Assembly: GCA_963971425.1 (NCBI GenBank) | Contig: OZ020516.1 | Coordinates: 33,716,199-33,780,198, forward strand | Direction of reading: 5' to 3' | Length of the DNA: 64,000 bases | From: Bryoerythrophyllum caledonicum | Taxonomy: Eukaryota > Streptophyta > Bryopsida > Pottiales > Pottiaceae | In this document: piece by piece, positions 1-12,104 of the stretch | Position numbering within the stretch: position 1 is the first letter of the stretch | How the letters are laid out: each line of letters begins with the position of its first letter | Translations under genes and position numbers: made by a program | Notes under the pieces: generated by a model | What the model was told of the DNA's origin: nothing | The model's input: the letters and a program-made list of their open reading frames with translations, nothing else | Databases searched by the model: none

Positions 1-420
1 AAGTGAAAAATATGAAGATCTCTAGGTTTTATGTAGAAAAGATGAAGTTTTTTCCCCCGTTGCCCGACAATGTGTGAAAATGTTTGACTTGGAATAAAAT
101 GCCTTTTTACACTAAAGACAAGAATTTTTTTTGAAAATTTCTAAATAAGGAAATATTCTTTATATGTGTGAAAAATCTCAATGTCAATAGAAACTTTTGT
201 CAAAAAATTTGGAGGTGCCCGAAGTCCCACTTTTGGCTTTAAGTGGTACTAACTTTCAAACCACAAATCCAAAAATATATATATAAATATCTCCACGAAG
301 CTCTTATCAGATCCTATCTTGAAAAAAAATTAAAAATTAAAAAGGATTTTTTTCGAATTGTAGGTACATGCCCAAAATCCAAAATGACCCCGGGAGGACG
401 TTTGGTCCTTTAGGGGTTAA
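1..420 (+). repeat. Right-hand part of a dispersed TTAA-ended repeat
   Basis: This stretch matches 25477-25910 closely over its first ~230 bases and again at its end (TTTAGGGGTTAA, 409-420). The right part of the same family is at 49421-49709. It is cut by the window edge. There is no coding capacity. TTAA next to a C/G-rich terminus is typical of piggyBac-like elements and their short non-autonomous derivatives, but the family assignment is inference. Confidence 0.7.
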
Positions 421-575
421 TAACATTTATAGAAATAACACTTAAAAATTCCAAAACTGAAGAATATAACGTTTTATAAAAATAAGAAATGAAAGTACAA
501 ATGATGATACATAATTCAACTGAACTAATTGAAAGAAATAATCTATATAGTAGTAACTTGACGAGATTCTTCCAA

Positions 576-2279
576 CTAAACAAATAAAAAGAAAGAGTCT
601 ATTGTAGTCTGACGAGAAGCTTCCAAACAATCGGATGAAACTTCCTTCCAGAGTCCTTGGATGCTCATGATGTGTGATAGGGCATCATTTGGTCTTTGTT
701 CAAAGTCTTTGTTCAAAGTCTTTAGAGAACGCCCAGCAACACTCAATCCTACAACTTCTTTTACAACACCAACATTAACCTTTATTTCTTGATGTTCTGA
801 GGAATACATATCCAAAAACTCCTCATCCGTAGGTTCATAGGGGTTGTTTAAATCAAACTTTATCTTATAATTGAGATATTCATAAGCATTCATCACGTCA
901 CCCACCTCAGTATCAGATGACAACAACGTAGTTGATGAAGTAGAATAGCAACTTCATCAACTTCTACCAAGCGCCTAGCTTCCTCTATCTTCCTCTCAAT
1001 AGAGATCAAAAGAATACCCGTGTGCCTCCAACAATTTTGAATTGTCGATGTGGTAACTCCCGCACGCCATGCCCGCTCAACCATAACAATAACTTCATAT
1101 ATATCAATTGCAAACACCTTGTTTGCACTAAAACAATCTATCTAATATTGAATCACCAACTTTTGGTATTGTGCCTTGAAAGATGCAATAATGCATGCAT
1201 CCATAGGTTGAAAACGACTAGTGGTGTTCAAAGATACAAATTCTAATCGCGTGACCCTCAAACGCAAACCTACATTTGGCACTTGAGGACCAGAGAAATT
1301 ATCTACGAGCAAAAGCACCTTCTCTTTCTGTGCCAACTCCATCATCTTCTCAAAATCTAGTGTGAGCTGCTAAAAAATGTACGTAGTTATCCAGGCCTTC
1401 TTGTTAGCGGCCCACTTGATACCCAAATTCTCCGGATAATGAATGTTCCTAGACGTAAAGGCCCACGGCTTCAAATTCTGATTAATAATAAGTGGAGGAA
1501 GGCAAATAGTACCTATAGCATTTGCAATGAGCGCCACGGCAATCCGCTCCTTTTGCTTCTTCTTAGTAGATAGTCTCTTCGTAGCCAACGTTTGATTTGG
1601 CTCTAACTTGTAAAAAAGACCCGTCTCGTCCATGTTATAAACATCATGGCTATCGTATTTGGATACAATAGCTTTGATCTCCTCTATCCTCGTCAATACC
1701 ACTGTTGAAGTGTTAGCAAAAGCATCTTCACCGTGACTTGTATATGCCTTTATGTTGAACCTCTTCTTGAATTCGGTTATCCGCCCATGTGAAAACTGGA
1801 GTTCCTTCTCACTAGGATCTCTAGGTTGCAAAGCATAGAATTGATGTATTGTAGCTACCAACAGATCATCGGATATGGTTGTATCCTTCTCTTGCATTGT
1901 TGTAAATCAGCTGAAAGTAGCTTGCTCCACTTCACGACATTGCACCTTCCTACTGCGCTTAGAATCAGCCAAATGACCCACATCAAAAGTGGTAAGCGAG
2001 TCTTTCTTCTTCAAGACTATACCAATAGTCATCTGCAAAATTTAAGTATCAAATTTGAGTCCTTGTCCGGTGGGCATGGTCTTAGTAGTGGAACAAACAG
2101 ACACTTTATTCACGTCGGCCCCCTTCGGAGACCGACGTTCTTCTTCTTCTATCAAATTTGACATTTGCCCACTCTATCACTGTCTTTTTACTAATTTTCA
2201 TCCATGAAGCCACCAAGCTCTTATAATGGGAAATGATCTCTAGCTTCTCCTTAGAGGTGAACTCTCTATCCTTGCCCAT
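576..2279 (-). pseudogene. Decayed pogo/Tigger-type DDE transposase
   Basis: Read on the minus strand from an ATG at 2279, the region gives a short N-terminal helix-turn-helix-like stretch (KEKLEIISHYKS), a CENP-B/Tc5-type DNA-binding segment (GRITEFKKRFNIK), and then the DDE_1 catalytic region: YNMDETGLFYKL carries the first aspartate, LLLVDNFSGP the second, and FQPMDACIIASFKAQY is the characteristic block after it. The C-terminus ends RQTTIDSFF, typical of the family. The copy is broken: there are in-frame TAG stops near 1368 and 1142, a frameshift between the readings ending near 893 and starting near 926, and a gap with no clear reading at 1898-2165. It once moved the element by cut and paste; it should be inactive now. 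A multi-exon domesticated gene is less likely because the stops fall inside conserved blocks. Confidence 0.82.
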
Positions 2280-2997
2280 TGCAAGCCTCCACTAAAAAAG
2301 AAACGCTTAAACTAAAAATGGATGGTATAAAATCAATTTTGAAGCCTTGTGAAGATTAAGTGTAGATGTGTGGTGCAAACTAAATGATGAACGCCTTGTT
2401 GTGGTTTTTGTTGCCCACTACCACATCCTCCAACTTGAAAATTTAAGCCACTACAGTATTAATCTTTAAAAATCTCAAAACTATCTGTTTACAACATTCT
2501 GGAGAATAAAAAGGAAAGAAATTTCAAAACCAAGCTCCATACCTTGCATGCAATCATGAAAATTTCAATTTTCTAAAAAATAAAAAATCACGCCCCAAAC
2601 ATGAGCTTGATTGTTGATGCGATGTTGAACAACAAATGAATTTGCTTACAAATTACAAAAATTGCAGTTTCTCGGAAAAACAAGGGAAAATCAAACAAAA
2701 TTCACGCTTCATACCCTTGATTGATCCCTAAACATGTTGACTAACAATCTGCTTGCAATTTTTGGAAAAGAAAAACGACAAAAAAAGAAGCTTCATATAG
2801 TATTTGTGCCTGATTGTTGACCCTGATTGTTGCGCCTGAAAGATGTTGAATCAAGTACTGTTAGCCCCAACTAGCAAACTAGCACCCAACAAGCAACCCA
2901 ACTTCCAAACCTTCTTTATCTAGGAGTTAATGCCTCATCTTTAGAAAGACTAGAGGTATCACAAGAATAATTGGTAATTAATAATCAATATTTATCA
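2280..2997. other. AT-rich spacer, no gene seen
   Basis: I find no coding region here. It is probably the 5' flank of the Tigger element and old repeat DNA. Confidence 0.6.
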
Positions 2998-3119
2998 ACC
3001 CTTTAACGTTGGATTGGCTATGGATGATGGCAAACCTACAACCACGATAGATGATATACTACAAAATCTATCATGCTTGTAGATTCAACCCTCATCCATA
3101 GCCAACTCAACGTTAAAGT
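2998..3119. repeat. Short perfect-looking foldback hairpin
   Basis: Two arms of roughly 50 bases pair with each other around a loop of about 10 bases: the left arm begins CCTTTAACGTTGGATTGG and the right arm ends CCAACTCAACGTTAAAG. Arm identity by eye is above 80%. It could be a tiny MITE or a miRNA-like foldback; nothing else decides between them. Confidence 0.7.
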
Positions 3120-4644
3120 GTTAAGCAATATTTAGTAGTAGGAAGGTTCATAAAAGATAGAAGGGACCAAGCTTTATCGCCTCCAGTATTAGCAATGCCT
3201 TCTTTTCTTTCTATTGATCCTTTGTGCTTTCTGTTGAGTGTTTGGACTAATATAGCCACTCCTTCGTCTAAAAGAGGGTTTTTGGCCTTGTAGATATTGG
3301 ACACAATGTTTATGAATTATCTCTATAAATTTTGATATACAAATGTCATGATCAAATAATTAACACACAACTGAAAATTGAAATTCTCTAAACTGAGTTG
3401 TACACAACATCATCATGTTCTTTAGTCCTACGCGTTTTGACAAAAAAACGTATATGTCAAGGTGTTTTAAAGAAAAATACAATGTGTCAAGGTGTTTTAA
3501 AGAAAAAGACAATGTCTCAAGGTGTTTTATTAAAGAAAAGTATGCCAGAAGATGTTTAATGAAAAAGAGTATGCGTCAAGGTGTTTTAAAGGGAAAAAAA
3601 ACATCCGTCACAGTGTCCATGAAAGAGAGTATGCTTCAAGTTGTTTTAATGAAAAAGACAATGCCTCAAGGTGTTTTATATGAAAAAGTATGCCAAAAAC
3701 TTTTCAATGAAAAAGAGTATGTGTCAAAGTGTTCTAAAGAAAAAGACAATGCCTCAAGGTGTTTTAATTGGAAAAGTATGCCAAAATGTTTTTAATGAAA
3801 AAGAGTATGTGTCAAGGTGTTTTTAATGAAAAAGAGTATGCGTTAAGGTGTTTTAAAGAAAAAAATATTTGTCTCCGTGTCCATAAAAGAGACTATGCCT
3901 TGAGGTGTTGTAATGAAAAAGACTACGCATCAAGGTGATTTTATGAAAATGAGTATAATTTCTTTAGGCATTTTGATGAGAAAGACAATGCGTGAAAGTG
4001 TTTTATTTTTATTTTAAATTAAAAATTAAAACTCTCAAGGTATCTAAATTGAAAACTTATGCTAGAAAGTGATTTTGTTTAAAAAATATGCCTCAAGGTG
4101 TTTTAAATAAAAAGACTATGTCTCAAGGTTTAAATTTTAAAAATATGTCAGGAGGTGTTTTAATGAAGATGAGTATACATCACGGTGTTTGAAGGACAAA
4201 ATACGCATCATAATGTCCATGAAGGAGAGTATGTCACAAGGTGTTATAATGAAAGAAGTATGCAAAAAGGTGTTTCAATGAAAAAGACAATGCCTCAAGG
4301 TGATCTTATTAAAAGGAGTATGCCCCAAGGTGTTTTAAACAAACAAGATATGTGTCAGGGTGTTCATAAAAGAGAGTATGCTTCAAGGTGTTTCAATAAA
4401 AAAAAAGACTATGCCTAAGGTGTTTAAATTAAAAAGTTGGTGTCTTAAGGTTTTTTGATTGACAAAGTATGTCTGAAGGTGTTCAAATGAAGAAATCGAT
4501 GCCTCAAGGTGTTTATTTAAAATAAAATGTGTTGAGGTGTTTCAAACAATCAAATATGCGTTACGGTGTCGATGAGAAAGACTCTGCTTGAAGGTGTTAT
4601 AATGAAAAAGACTAAGCGTCAAGGTGATCTATGAATATGTACTA

Positions 4645-4840
4645 TACCTGAGGGTCGGATTTGGCTTTAAATATTTCTAAAAATAGCTACCAATTTTTTG
4701 GAAATTTTTCTTCCAAACTTCAATTTTTAACATAGTGAAGAACATATTTTGAAGAATATTCTATTTTTGGAACATTGTCAATGTGATATTTTTAGAAATA
4801 AATATTTATTCGGCTAAGAGTGTTGAATCCGCCCTAGGGA
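4645..4840. mobile_element. Small MITE inserted in the minisatellite
   Basis: This AT-rich 190-base insert is bounded by imperfect inverted termini: CCTGAGGGTCGGATTTGG on the left and the inverse of CCCTAGGGCGGATTCAAC on the right. It interrupts the 30-bp array. It has no coding capacity and the superfamily is unknown. Confidence 0.5.
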
Positions 4841-5039
4841 CATGCATCAAGGTGTTTGAATAAAAAAGAGTATGCGTCAAGGTGTTTCAATAAAACAAGA
4901 TATGTGTTACGGTGTCCATGAAAGAGAGTACGCTACAAGGTGTTTTTTGGAAAAGAGTATGCAATAAGGTGGTTTAATTGGAAAAGTATGTCAAAACGTG
5001 TTTTAATGAAAAAAATCAATGCCTTGAGACGTTTCAAAA

Positions 5040-5212
5040 AATATAAAGCAAATTGACAATTTTTGAACCTCCACTCCTTGCACATTTTTTTTGAATATGC
5101 TACAACCATTCAATAAAAAATCTTTAAATTCATGCCTATATTTGAGAACGTGGTACCCTACACAAACTCAAAATGTCCCTCAAGGGGACATTGGGCTTTT
5201 AGGGGTCAATGA
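5040..5212. repeat. Internally deleted copy of the TTAA-ended repeat
   Basis: The segment starts with the inverse of a block found at 25349-25375 (CTCCACTCCTTGCACA) and ends with GGGCTTTTAGGGGTCAA, the terminus of the family seen at 25910 and 49709. It sits inside the 30-bp array and probably marks an insertion. Confidence 0.5.
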
Positions 5213-6515
5213 AACAAAATATGCAGTACAGTGTCTATTAACTGTGTATGCCTCAAGGTGTTTTGGTTGATAAAGTATGCAAGAAGGTGTTTTAACAAAG
5301 AAGACCATGCCTCAATGTATACTAACAAAACAAAATATGTAATATGGTGGCCATTGAAGAGTGTATGCCTTAAATTGATTTAATGAAATGAACATGCCTC
5401 AAGGTGTTTGAATAGATAACACTACACCTGAAGGTGTTTTGATAGAACTGACAATGCCTCCAAGTTTTCTAATTGAAAAAGAGTACGAGAAGATGTTTTG
5501 ATTATAAAAAGTATGCTTCAAGGTGTTTAAATTGAAAAAATATGCAAGAAGGTGTTTTAATGAAGAAGATGATGCCTTTATGTATTTTAATGAAACAAAA
5601 TATGCAGTACGATATCCATCAAAGAGTGTATGGGTTAAGGTATTTTGATGAAAAGGAGTATGCTTCAAGGTGTTTTGATTGAAAAAGTATGCCAAAAGGT
5701 GTTTTAATGAGAAAGACGATGCTCCAAGGTGTTTTTATCAGAAAAACATGCGGAAAGGTGTTTTAATGAACGAGAGTATGCATCAAGGTGTTTTAATGAA
5801 AACAAAATATGTGTCAAGGTGTGTCAATGAAAAAGAGTATTTGTCAAGGTGGTTTGATGAAAAGGAATATGCTCCAAGGTGTTTTTATGAAACAAAATAT
5901 GCAATATGGTGTCCATTCAAGAATGTAAGCCTTAAAGTGTTTTACTGACAAAGAGTATGCCTTAAGGTATTTTTATGAAAAAGAGTATGCTACAAGGTGT
6001 TTTAATGAAATAAGATGATGCCTCAAGATGTTTTAATGAAAAAGAGTATGTATCAAGGTGTTTGAATTAAAGATTTATGTAACAAGGTGATTTATTGAAA
6101 AAAGTGTGCGTGAAGGCGTTTTAATGAAAAAGACAATGCTTGAAGGTGTTTTAGTGAAAATAATGAGTCAAAGTGTTTCAAACAAACAAAATATGTGCTA
6201 CGGTGGCCATAAGAAAGACAACGCCTTATGGTGTTTTAATTAAAAAGACTATGCCTCAGGCGTTTATTGAAAAAGCTGATGTCTCAAGATTGTTTTCTTG
6301 ATAAATTATGTCAGAAGGTGTTTTAATGAAAAAGAATATGCCTCACTGTGGTTCAATTAAAAATTATGCCTCAAAGTGTTTTGATGGAGAAGAGTGTGCG
6401 TTGAGTTATTTTAAATAATCAAATTATGCGTCATAGTGTTCATATAAAAGAGTATGCGACAAGGTGTTATAATAAAAATGACTATGCGCCAAGTGTTCTA
6501 GGGGAAAAAATTATG

Positions 6516-9150
6516 CTTCAACTCTGTGGCTTCTTGTACTTTTAAGTGTTTAACTAACATTACAAAACCTATCGTCCATCCACCATGATGTCCTTTTGTC
6601 GAAGTTTCTACACAAAATAGATAATTATTTGATTATTACTCATTTTACAAATTTTCATTACAACTTTCTTTGGAAATATTCAACTATTTCAACTTTTAAT
6701 AAAAGCTTCAAACCCATTTCTTGAACCCATATCACAATTATCAATTTTATCCCATTAATAAATCAAAGAATGGTAAGACAAAATCATTGATAGGAGGTTG
6801 AAGTAGCCTACAAACACGTGCTTGTGCCATGAATGCTAAGATAATTACAATAATTCTATGAAGAATATTATAATTTAATTACTAAAGCTCCATTAGAACA
6901 CTAACCAAATGGCCACTAATGCGTGTCTCTCTTACAACTTCTTGTAAGCTCTTTTAACAAGATTTACGGACCTATAATTACTATTTCAAGGACTTGTCAA
7001 TATTTTTAGTGTAGGTGTGGATAAAATTAAATTTGAACAATTACAATCCCTTTAGAATTTAGTTTTACGTTTCAAAATCAAAAGGAGAAGGCCAAATCGT
7101 AGAGGCCAAAATGGTAGAGTTGTCATTTGGTTCTTAACAGTAGAGCATTTTTACAATGATTGAAGTATGTTTCCCATTATTGCCCACTTTTATAATAATG
7201 GCCACTTCTATACCCTTACTAGATTTTAGGGAGGACACATAAAATATATATAGAAGTCGACGGTAATGTAGAAGTGGGTGGTAAAGGACCGACATACCTT
7301 AGTGAGTGAATATAACCTTGAGATTCTAACAAAGTGTGTATAGTACAAAAACTTCACTGGAAAAGGAGTCAAAGTTCTAAAAACCACGCAAAATAGCTTT
7401 CTCTCTCCTACATTTGTATAAATATATCTTGATTTTTTGCTCTTTCTTAAAAGTTTTTTTTTTCTAACCTCAAGTGAAATAAAATAAAATCTTTGAGTTC
7501 ATTGTTTGGATGGAAAATTGAAATCACAAAGATTTTTTTTTTACCAATGCTTTGGATCCCTTCCTATTACATATTTGTTTTGAATGTAATAGACATCTTC
7601 ATTACGCCTAAAGATATAGAGGTACCTAAAATTATATAGATTGTGATGGTGAAGAGTGGTCACTTTACATAATGAAAAAGTTTCATTTCATGAAGGAAAC
7701 AAAGTGAATTGTTATTGTAAAATCAAGGTTTTAAAAACCCACGTAACTCACTTCAAATGTTAAAATCTTCCAATCTAAGCCGTCTAGAAAAATATAAACA
7801 AGATGTTTTTCTTTAACAAGATCCCATGGTTATAAGTGAGATAAAAAACTATTATTTATGGGTATTTTATATTCAAACTAAATTCAATAGTTTTGAAGCA
7901 TGTTCTAGTTCTACATGGTCTTTGAGGAATTCGTTTTTTTCTAGTGGGCCATGCTTATTCATTCATGGAGACACATCTGTTCCTTCTCTTTCATAACGGC
8001 CACTAGTTTCATAAATTTATTTGCAACTACCACTTTGGTTTTAATATTTTTAAATTTATTCAGAAATCCTCCCCACAAATATTTGTAAGTGGAAGGTTAT
8101 CCTGACGCTAATTCTATAATAAAAACTGTGGAATTTTGAATACTAAAAACTTAGAAGAGAGAAAAGGGATGACATCATGTGCATCATGAAAATACCAAAA
8201 CTTGACTTTCTTCCTTGAATTGGACACGTCAAAGTACTGAATTAAATGCTTTGACGCTATAGCAACTTGCGTGTGCCAAACAAACAAATAAACACAAGCT
8301 AGAATGAAATTATAGTGACAGAGATACCCGAAAAGTCATTTCAAGGATAGAATTCCTTAGAATAAGAATAGAAAGATTTTCTTCAAATTTTTTGCATTTA
8401 AATCTCATGTGCTCTTGTTTCCCACCAGTAAAATGTGCCTTCATTAAAGACAATGGGATCTTCATGTGGCTCTTCCAAAGCACCCCAAGTTCCTCTTAGT
8501 TTGTCTTTGAATTCTCCCACATCACCCTCATACTAGAGCGTTTGTTGACGTCCTTTCAAAAGAGGAAAAGAAAAGGAGAAGGCTAGATTTAAATACGAGT
8601 TTTTTAATTCTAATTTTTGGTTTCATGCTCTCTTTCCTGCACCAACAAAATGCATGAGCAGTAACGGCAATCAATGTTCTTTGCTCCTACTCAATGCAAG
8701 CTTCAAAAGCTCCACCTTAGTACCTCAAGTTCCTAAAAAGTTGGTCAGTAGTTCTCTCACACCTTTCCTACGGCAACTCATCTTCTTCATGTGGTCCCAT
8801 TTACTAACATACAGATTAAAAAAAAAAAGTAGGGGCATACATATGGATCCCACCATTTCTCTTTCAAGTAAACCAAAGGTCACCCCAATCACTTTTAATG
8901 AAAAGAGCCATGTTGCTTTTTGAGACTATCCTAGAAAGGTTGTGTAAAAGCATTTATTTTTCTAAGATAGTCTCAAAATGAAAATGAAATGATAGTATTT
9001 TTCATTCGTAAAAGCATTTATTTTTCATTTGTAAAAGCAATTTATTTTTCCTCTAAAGCCCGGAAAGTGAGGTTGCCAGAAAATGGACCATTTTTCTTGA
9101 GGCTGAGGCTTGGTGCAACGCTGGAGCTGGGTTAAATAAAGGGATCCCAC
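6516..9150. other. AT-rich spacer with old dispersed repeats
   Basis: No gene is supported. Blocks near 8425-8530 and 8640-8720 (around GCATGAGCAGTAACGGCAAT) resemble each other and a block at 23100-23230, so they belong to a dispersed repeat family. The ORF at 8654-8923 falls in this repeat and is not called. Confidence 0.55.
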
Positions 9151-9572
9151 ATCAAGCCCCCATCGAAGAGCGTCCAAATGCAAAGAATAAGCGAAAATAG
9201 GTAATTACGTAAAAAAAAGAGTTAATTTGAAGCGTGGATACCCATATTTCCATTAGCATGTATGATCCATATTTTTCCAAATAAATCTTGGTCATTGTCG
9301 ATGTCACGTCGTTGCTAGCGAAACATCGGATGGACGCGACGTGCAAACACATCTTCGATCGACGACGTGGCTTGTCAATGCGCGGGACGGTCGGCGTTGT
9401 GGCTGCCGTTGTAGTACTTTGACCGCCGCGGGGCCACTCCGGGAGAACTGAGAAGCGCGGGCGCTCCGTGACGATGGGTTGTGAGATCGTCATCCCCACC
9501 GGCAGTGCTTGCCATAGCCAAGTTGGATATGAAGTTTGAGATTCAGGCGATGAGAGAGGGTGGGGGAAGGCG

Positions 9573-11130
9573 ATGGTGAGCGCGTGGCGACTGCTGGTGT
9601 TCCAGGTTCTGATCCTCTTGTCGGTGTTGCCGCCGCTTCTCTACGGCTGGTTTGACGGGAAGATCTGTTTGGGGGGCGGTGCGGACGTGGTGGATGTGGC
9701 CGCGCTTCAGTTGCGCGGGGTTATTCTTCCGGAGCCCACGGAGCGCGCGCAGCGGCTGCTGTTGCGGAACAGCTTGCCGCCGCGGAACGTCGACCTGTTC
9801 CCGGTCCTGGCGGACGATCGCGTTGTCGTCGTTCTGTACGTGCACCACCGCCCTAGTTACTTGAAGCTCGCGGTGTCCGGGCTCGCCGCCGTGGAGGGGA
9901 TCAATGAGACCCTCCTGATCGTCAGCCACGATGGGGAGTACGAGGAGATGAACGCCATCGTGGAGTCGATCCGCTTCTGTCAGGTAGCATTCGTGGGTTC
10001 TTGAAGGAAATCTGATGTTTCTGAGCCTGACTGGGAAGCTGGTTAATGCGTCTGGTGTTTTCGAAGCCGAATTCTTCAAATGGCTTTTGAGGAAGTCCTG
10101 GAAGGATTCGTGGGATGTTCTTATCAGGACCGGGAAGATTCGTCTGAATCTGTTTTTGAGCTGAAGTCGGAAGCTTCATCTGATGTTTTTTGATACTGGG
10201 AAGGTGAATCATCTGATGTTTTTTGAGGACTGGGACGCCGATTCATCTGATGAGAAGTTGAGGACTAGGAATCTGTCTCACGCGATAATGTTTTATCCCC
10301 AGGTGAAGCAGATATTTGCGCCGTGGTCGCCCCACTTGTACACGGACGAGTTCCCCGGGGCGTCGCCAGGAGATTGCGAGGGCAGCGACGACGCGCGGCA
10401 ACTTTTCTGCACCGGCAACCCTGACCAGTACGGCCACCACCGCAGCACACGCACCGTGGCCCTGAAGCATCACTGGTGGTGGATGATGAACACAGTCTGG
10501 GACGGCCTCGCGGAGACCAAAACTTTTCCCAACCACACCCTCTTCATCGAGGAGGACCACTATCTCCTCCCGAACGCGTACCGCAACATCCAGGCTCTCA
10601 TCGCCGCAAAGCAGGCGCGTTGCCCGTACTGCGTCGCCGTGAATGCCGCGCCCCTGGACGTCGCCAGCCGCGGCGAGGGCTCAGTCCACAGCCTGGTCGC
10701 GGAAAAGCCCGGCAACGTGGGCTACGCCTTCAACCGCACTATCTGGCAGCGCATCCACCAGCAGGCCACCCAGTTCTGCCGCTTCGACGACTACAACTGG
10801 GACATCACCATGTGGTCCGCGGTGTTTCCGAGTGTCGGGCTCTACTCGCTGCGCGGGCCGCGCGCGAGTGCGGTGCACTTCGGCAAGTGCGGGCTGCATG
10901 AGGGGTACAGCAAGGAGGAGAAGTGCCGCGACAAGGGCGTGCGTGCAAGAGAGCTCGTTGGCAAGCGGGACATGGTGCGGAATGTGAACCCCAAGTGGCC
11001 GATTCGGAAGTGCAAAATCAAAGGATATAGCGATGGATTCAACGGGTGGGGCGGCTGGGGTGATCGACGAGATCAGCATCTGTGTCTGAGTTTCTCGTCC
11101 ATGTATGAGAAGCCATTTCACCGGAGTTAG
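9573..11130 (+). CDS. MGAT2: Alpha-1,6-mannosyl-glycoprotein 2-beta-N-acetylglucosaminyltransferase (GnT-II)
   Basis: This Golgi enzyme adds the second GlcNAc to the alpha-1,6 mannose arm of N-glycans, making the biantennary core of complex glycans. Two exons fit phase 0: 9573-9983 and 10303-11130, giving 412 residues, close to the ~430 of plant homologues. Residues about 7-24 form a single membrane anchor (type II topology). Family blocks are plain: VVVLYVHHRP, LIVSHDG, ESIRFCQ at the exon junction, LKHHWWWMMNTVWDGL, the metal-binding acidic motif in FIEEDH, GNVGYAFNR, FDDYNWDITMW, SAVHFGKCGLH and a C-terminal GWGGWGDRRDQHLCL. The exons are very GC-rich, the 319-bp intron less so and filled with short repeats. 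Retention of the intron would stop translation soon after residue 137. No neighbour suggests a shared pathway. Assignment is strong from conserved blocks. Confidence 0.95.
9984..10302 (+). repeat. Repeat-rich intron of the GnT-II gene
   Basis: The intron contains at least three degenerate copies of a block of the type TCATCTGATGTTTTTTGA with ACTGGGA spacers. Its 3' part is open in the frame of the second exon, which mimics an upstream coding extension, but its 319-bp length and family alignment at the junction (CQ then VKQIF) show that it is spliced out. Confidence 0.7.
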
Positions 11131-12104
11131 AGAATTCTTTGAAACTGTAATCGATTCTGTTGAGGGATATTCTCACCGTTGTAGTTTAGTTGCTGCTCCA
11201 GGCCATTTCAGGCCTTTCGAGCCCTCTCAACAGTGCATCAATTTTTTGGCAGAGATTATATATCTGTTGTGGATTAGTTTCTTTTCACCTCAACTAGATC
11301 GAGTGCTGCAAAATAGGTGGATCTAAAGAAGTTGTGTACATATATTACAGTGAGTACACGATTCAGAGATCATTCGATCCATTGCTAGAAGCTCTACTAC
11401 CTGTTTGATGAAGCGGATTTTAGATAGTTGCCTAAGGTGGAGGTTGTGAGATCATTGTTGTAGTCAGCTTGAGCATATTGGAGCACGTGGTGAAGGAATG
11501 GCAAATTCCGTAACTGGCATGCTATCGTAACTGGCAGCTTCTATGACTCTGCAAATCGCAAGGCATGAGCGGACATGACAGTCACAGCTGCAAGACTGAT
11601 AGAATAAAACAACTCGGAGGCTTGTCGCAAGCATATTCTGTGACTTACCGCCGTCTTTTTAAGGATCCCGTCGTCATTCACTGACATGGGGCAGAGCGCC
11701 ACAGTACTATAAACTTCTAACTGCAAAAGTCCATCAATCTGTCCTTGAATGCCTGAACAACTTGAGGTGGCGCTACATACATATTTCCACAGGACGAGAT
11801 TGGTTACACAGTCGGACACTAAATCCTTGTCACGTCGAAGTCGTGATTCTCAGTGCCAAGCTCCCTGAAGAAGAGCGAGCTACCAAAAGAAAGAGAGACG
11901 TCTGGAACGCAACACCCGGAATACATCTGTGTATGTACAAGGAAGCAATCAAAACTTCAACCTCTTGGATCGTCACGGAATCATCCTTCAACTGGTACAA
12001 GATCAAGAGCTAGATCCATGTCTCCACAGCCGCCATGCAAGCACTCAATTCACCGCCGCTTCTTCTTCAGTCGATCGATCGAGAATCATGATGCTGATTC
12101 TTGC
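11131..12104. other. Spacer between convergent genes
   Basis: This holds the 3' ends of the GnT-II gene (+) and the membrane-protein gene (-). Overlapping ORFs on both strands show no recognisable domain. Confidence 0.5.

Larger units (their letters stand above)
3415..6515. repeat. 3-kb degenerate 30-bp minisatellite array
   Basis: The unit is about 30 bases, of the form ATGCCTCAAGGTGTTTTAAT followed by GAAAAAGAGT, repeated roughly 90-100 times with many substitutions and small length changes. Because 30 is a multiple of three, several units stay open in one frame and create false ORFs (3415-3795, 4185-4418, 5679-5948 on +; 5399-5695 on -) with a decapeptide repeat. These lack normal protein composition and shift frame repeatedly, so I do not call genes. 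Two unrelated insertions interrupt the array (about 4645-4840 and 5040-5212). Confidence 0.9.

Noticed and set aside
3415..3795. 126-codon ORF with decapeptide repeats
   Set aside because: It follows the 30-bp minisatellite and frames shift between units; neighbouring units give the same peptide type on both strands.
3415..6515. CRISPR-like array
   Set aside because: Units are contiguous and degenerate with no unique spacers, in a plant nuclear context.
9543..10079. 178-codon minus-strand ORF under GnT-II
   Set aside because: Shadow of the GC-rich first exon, whose plus-strand product is clearly conserved.
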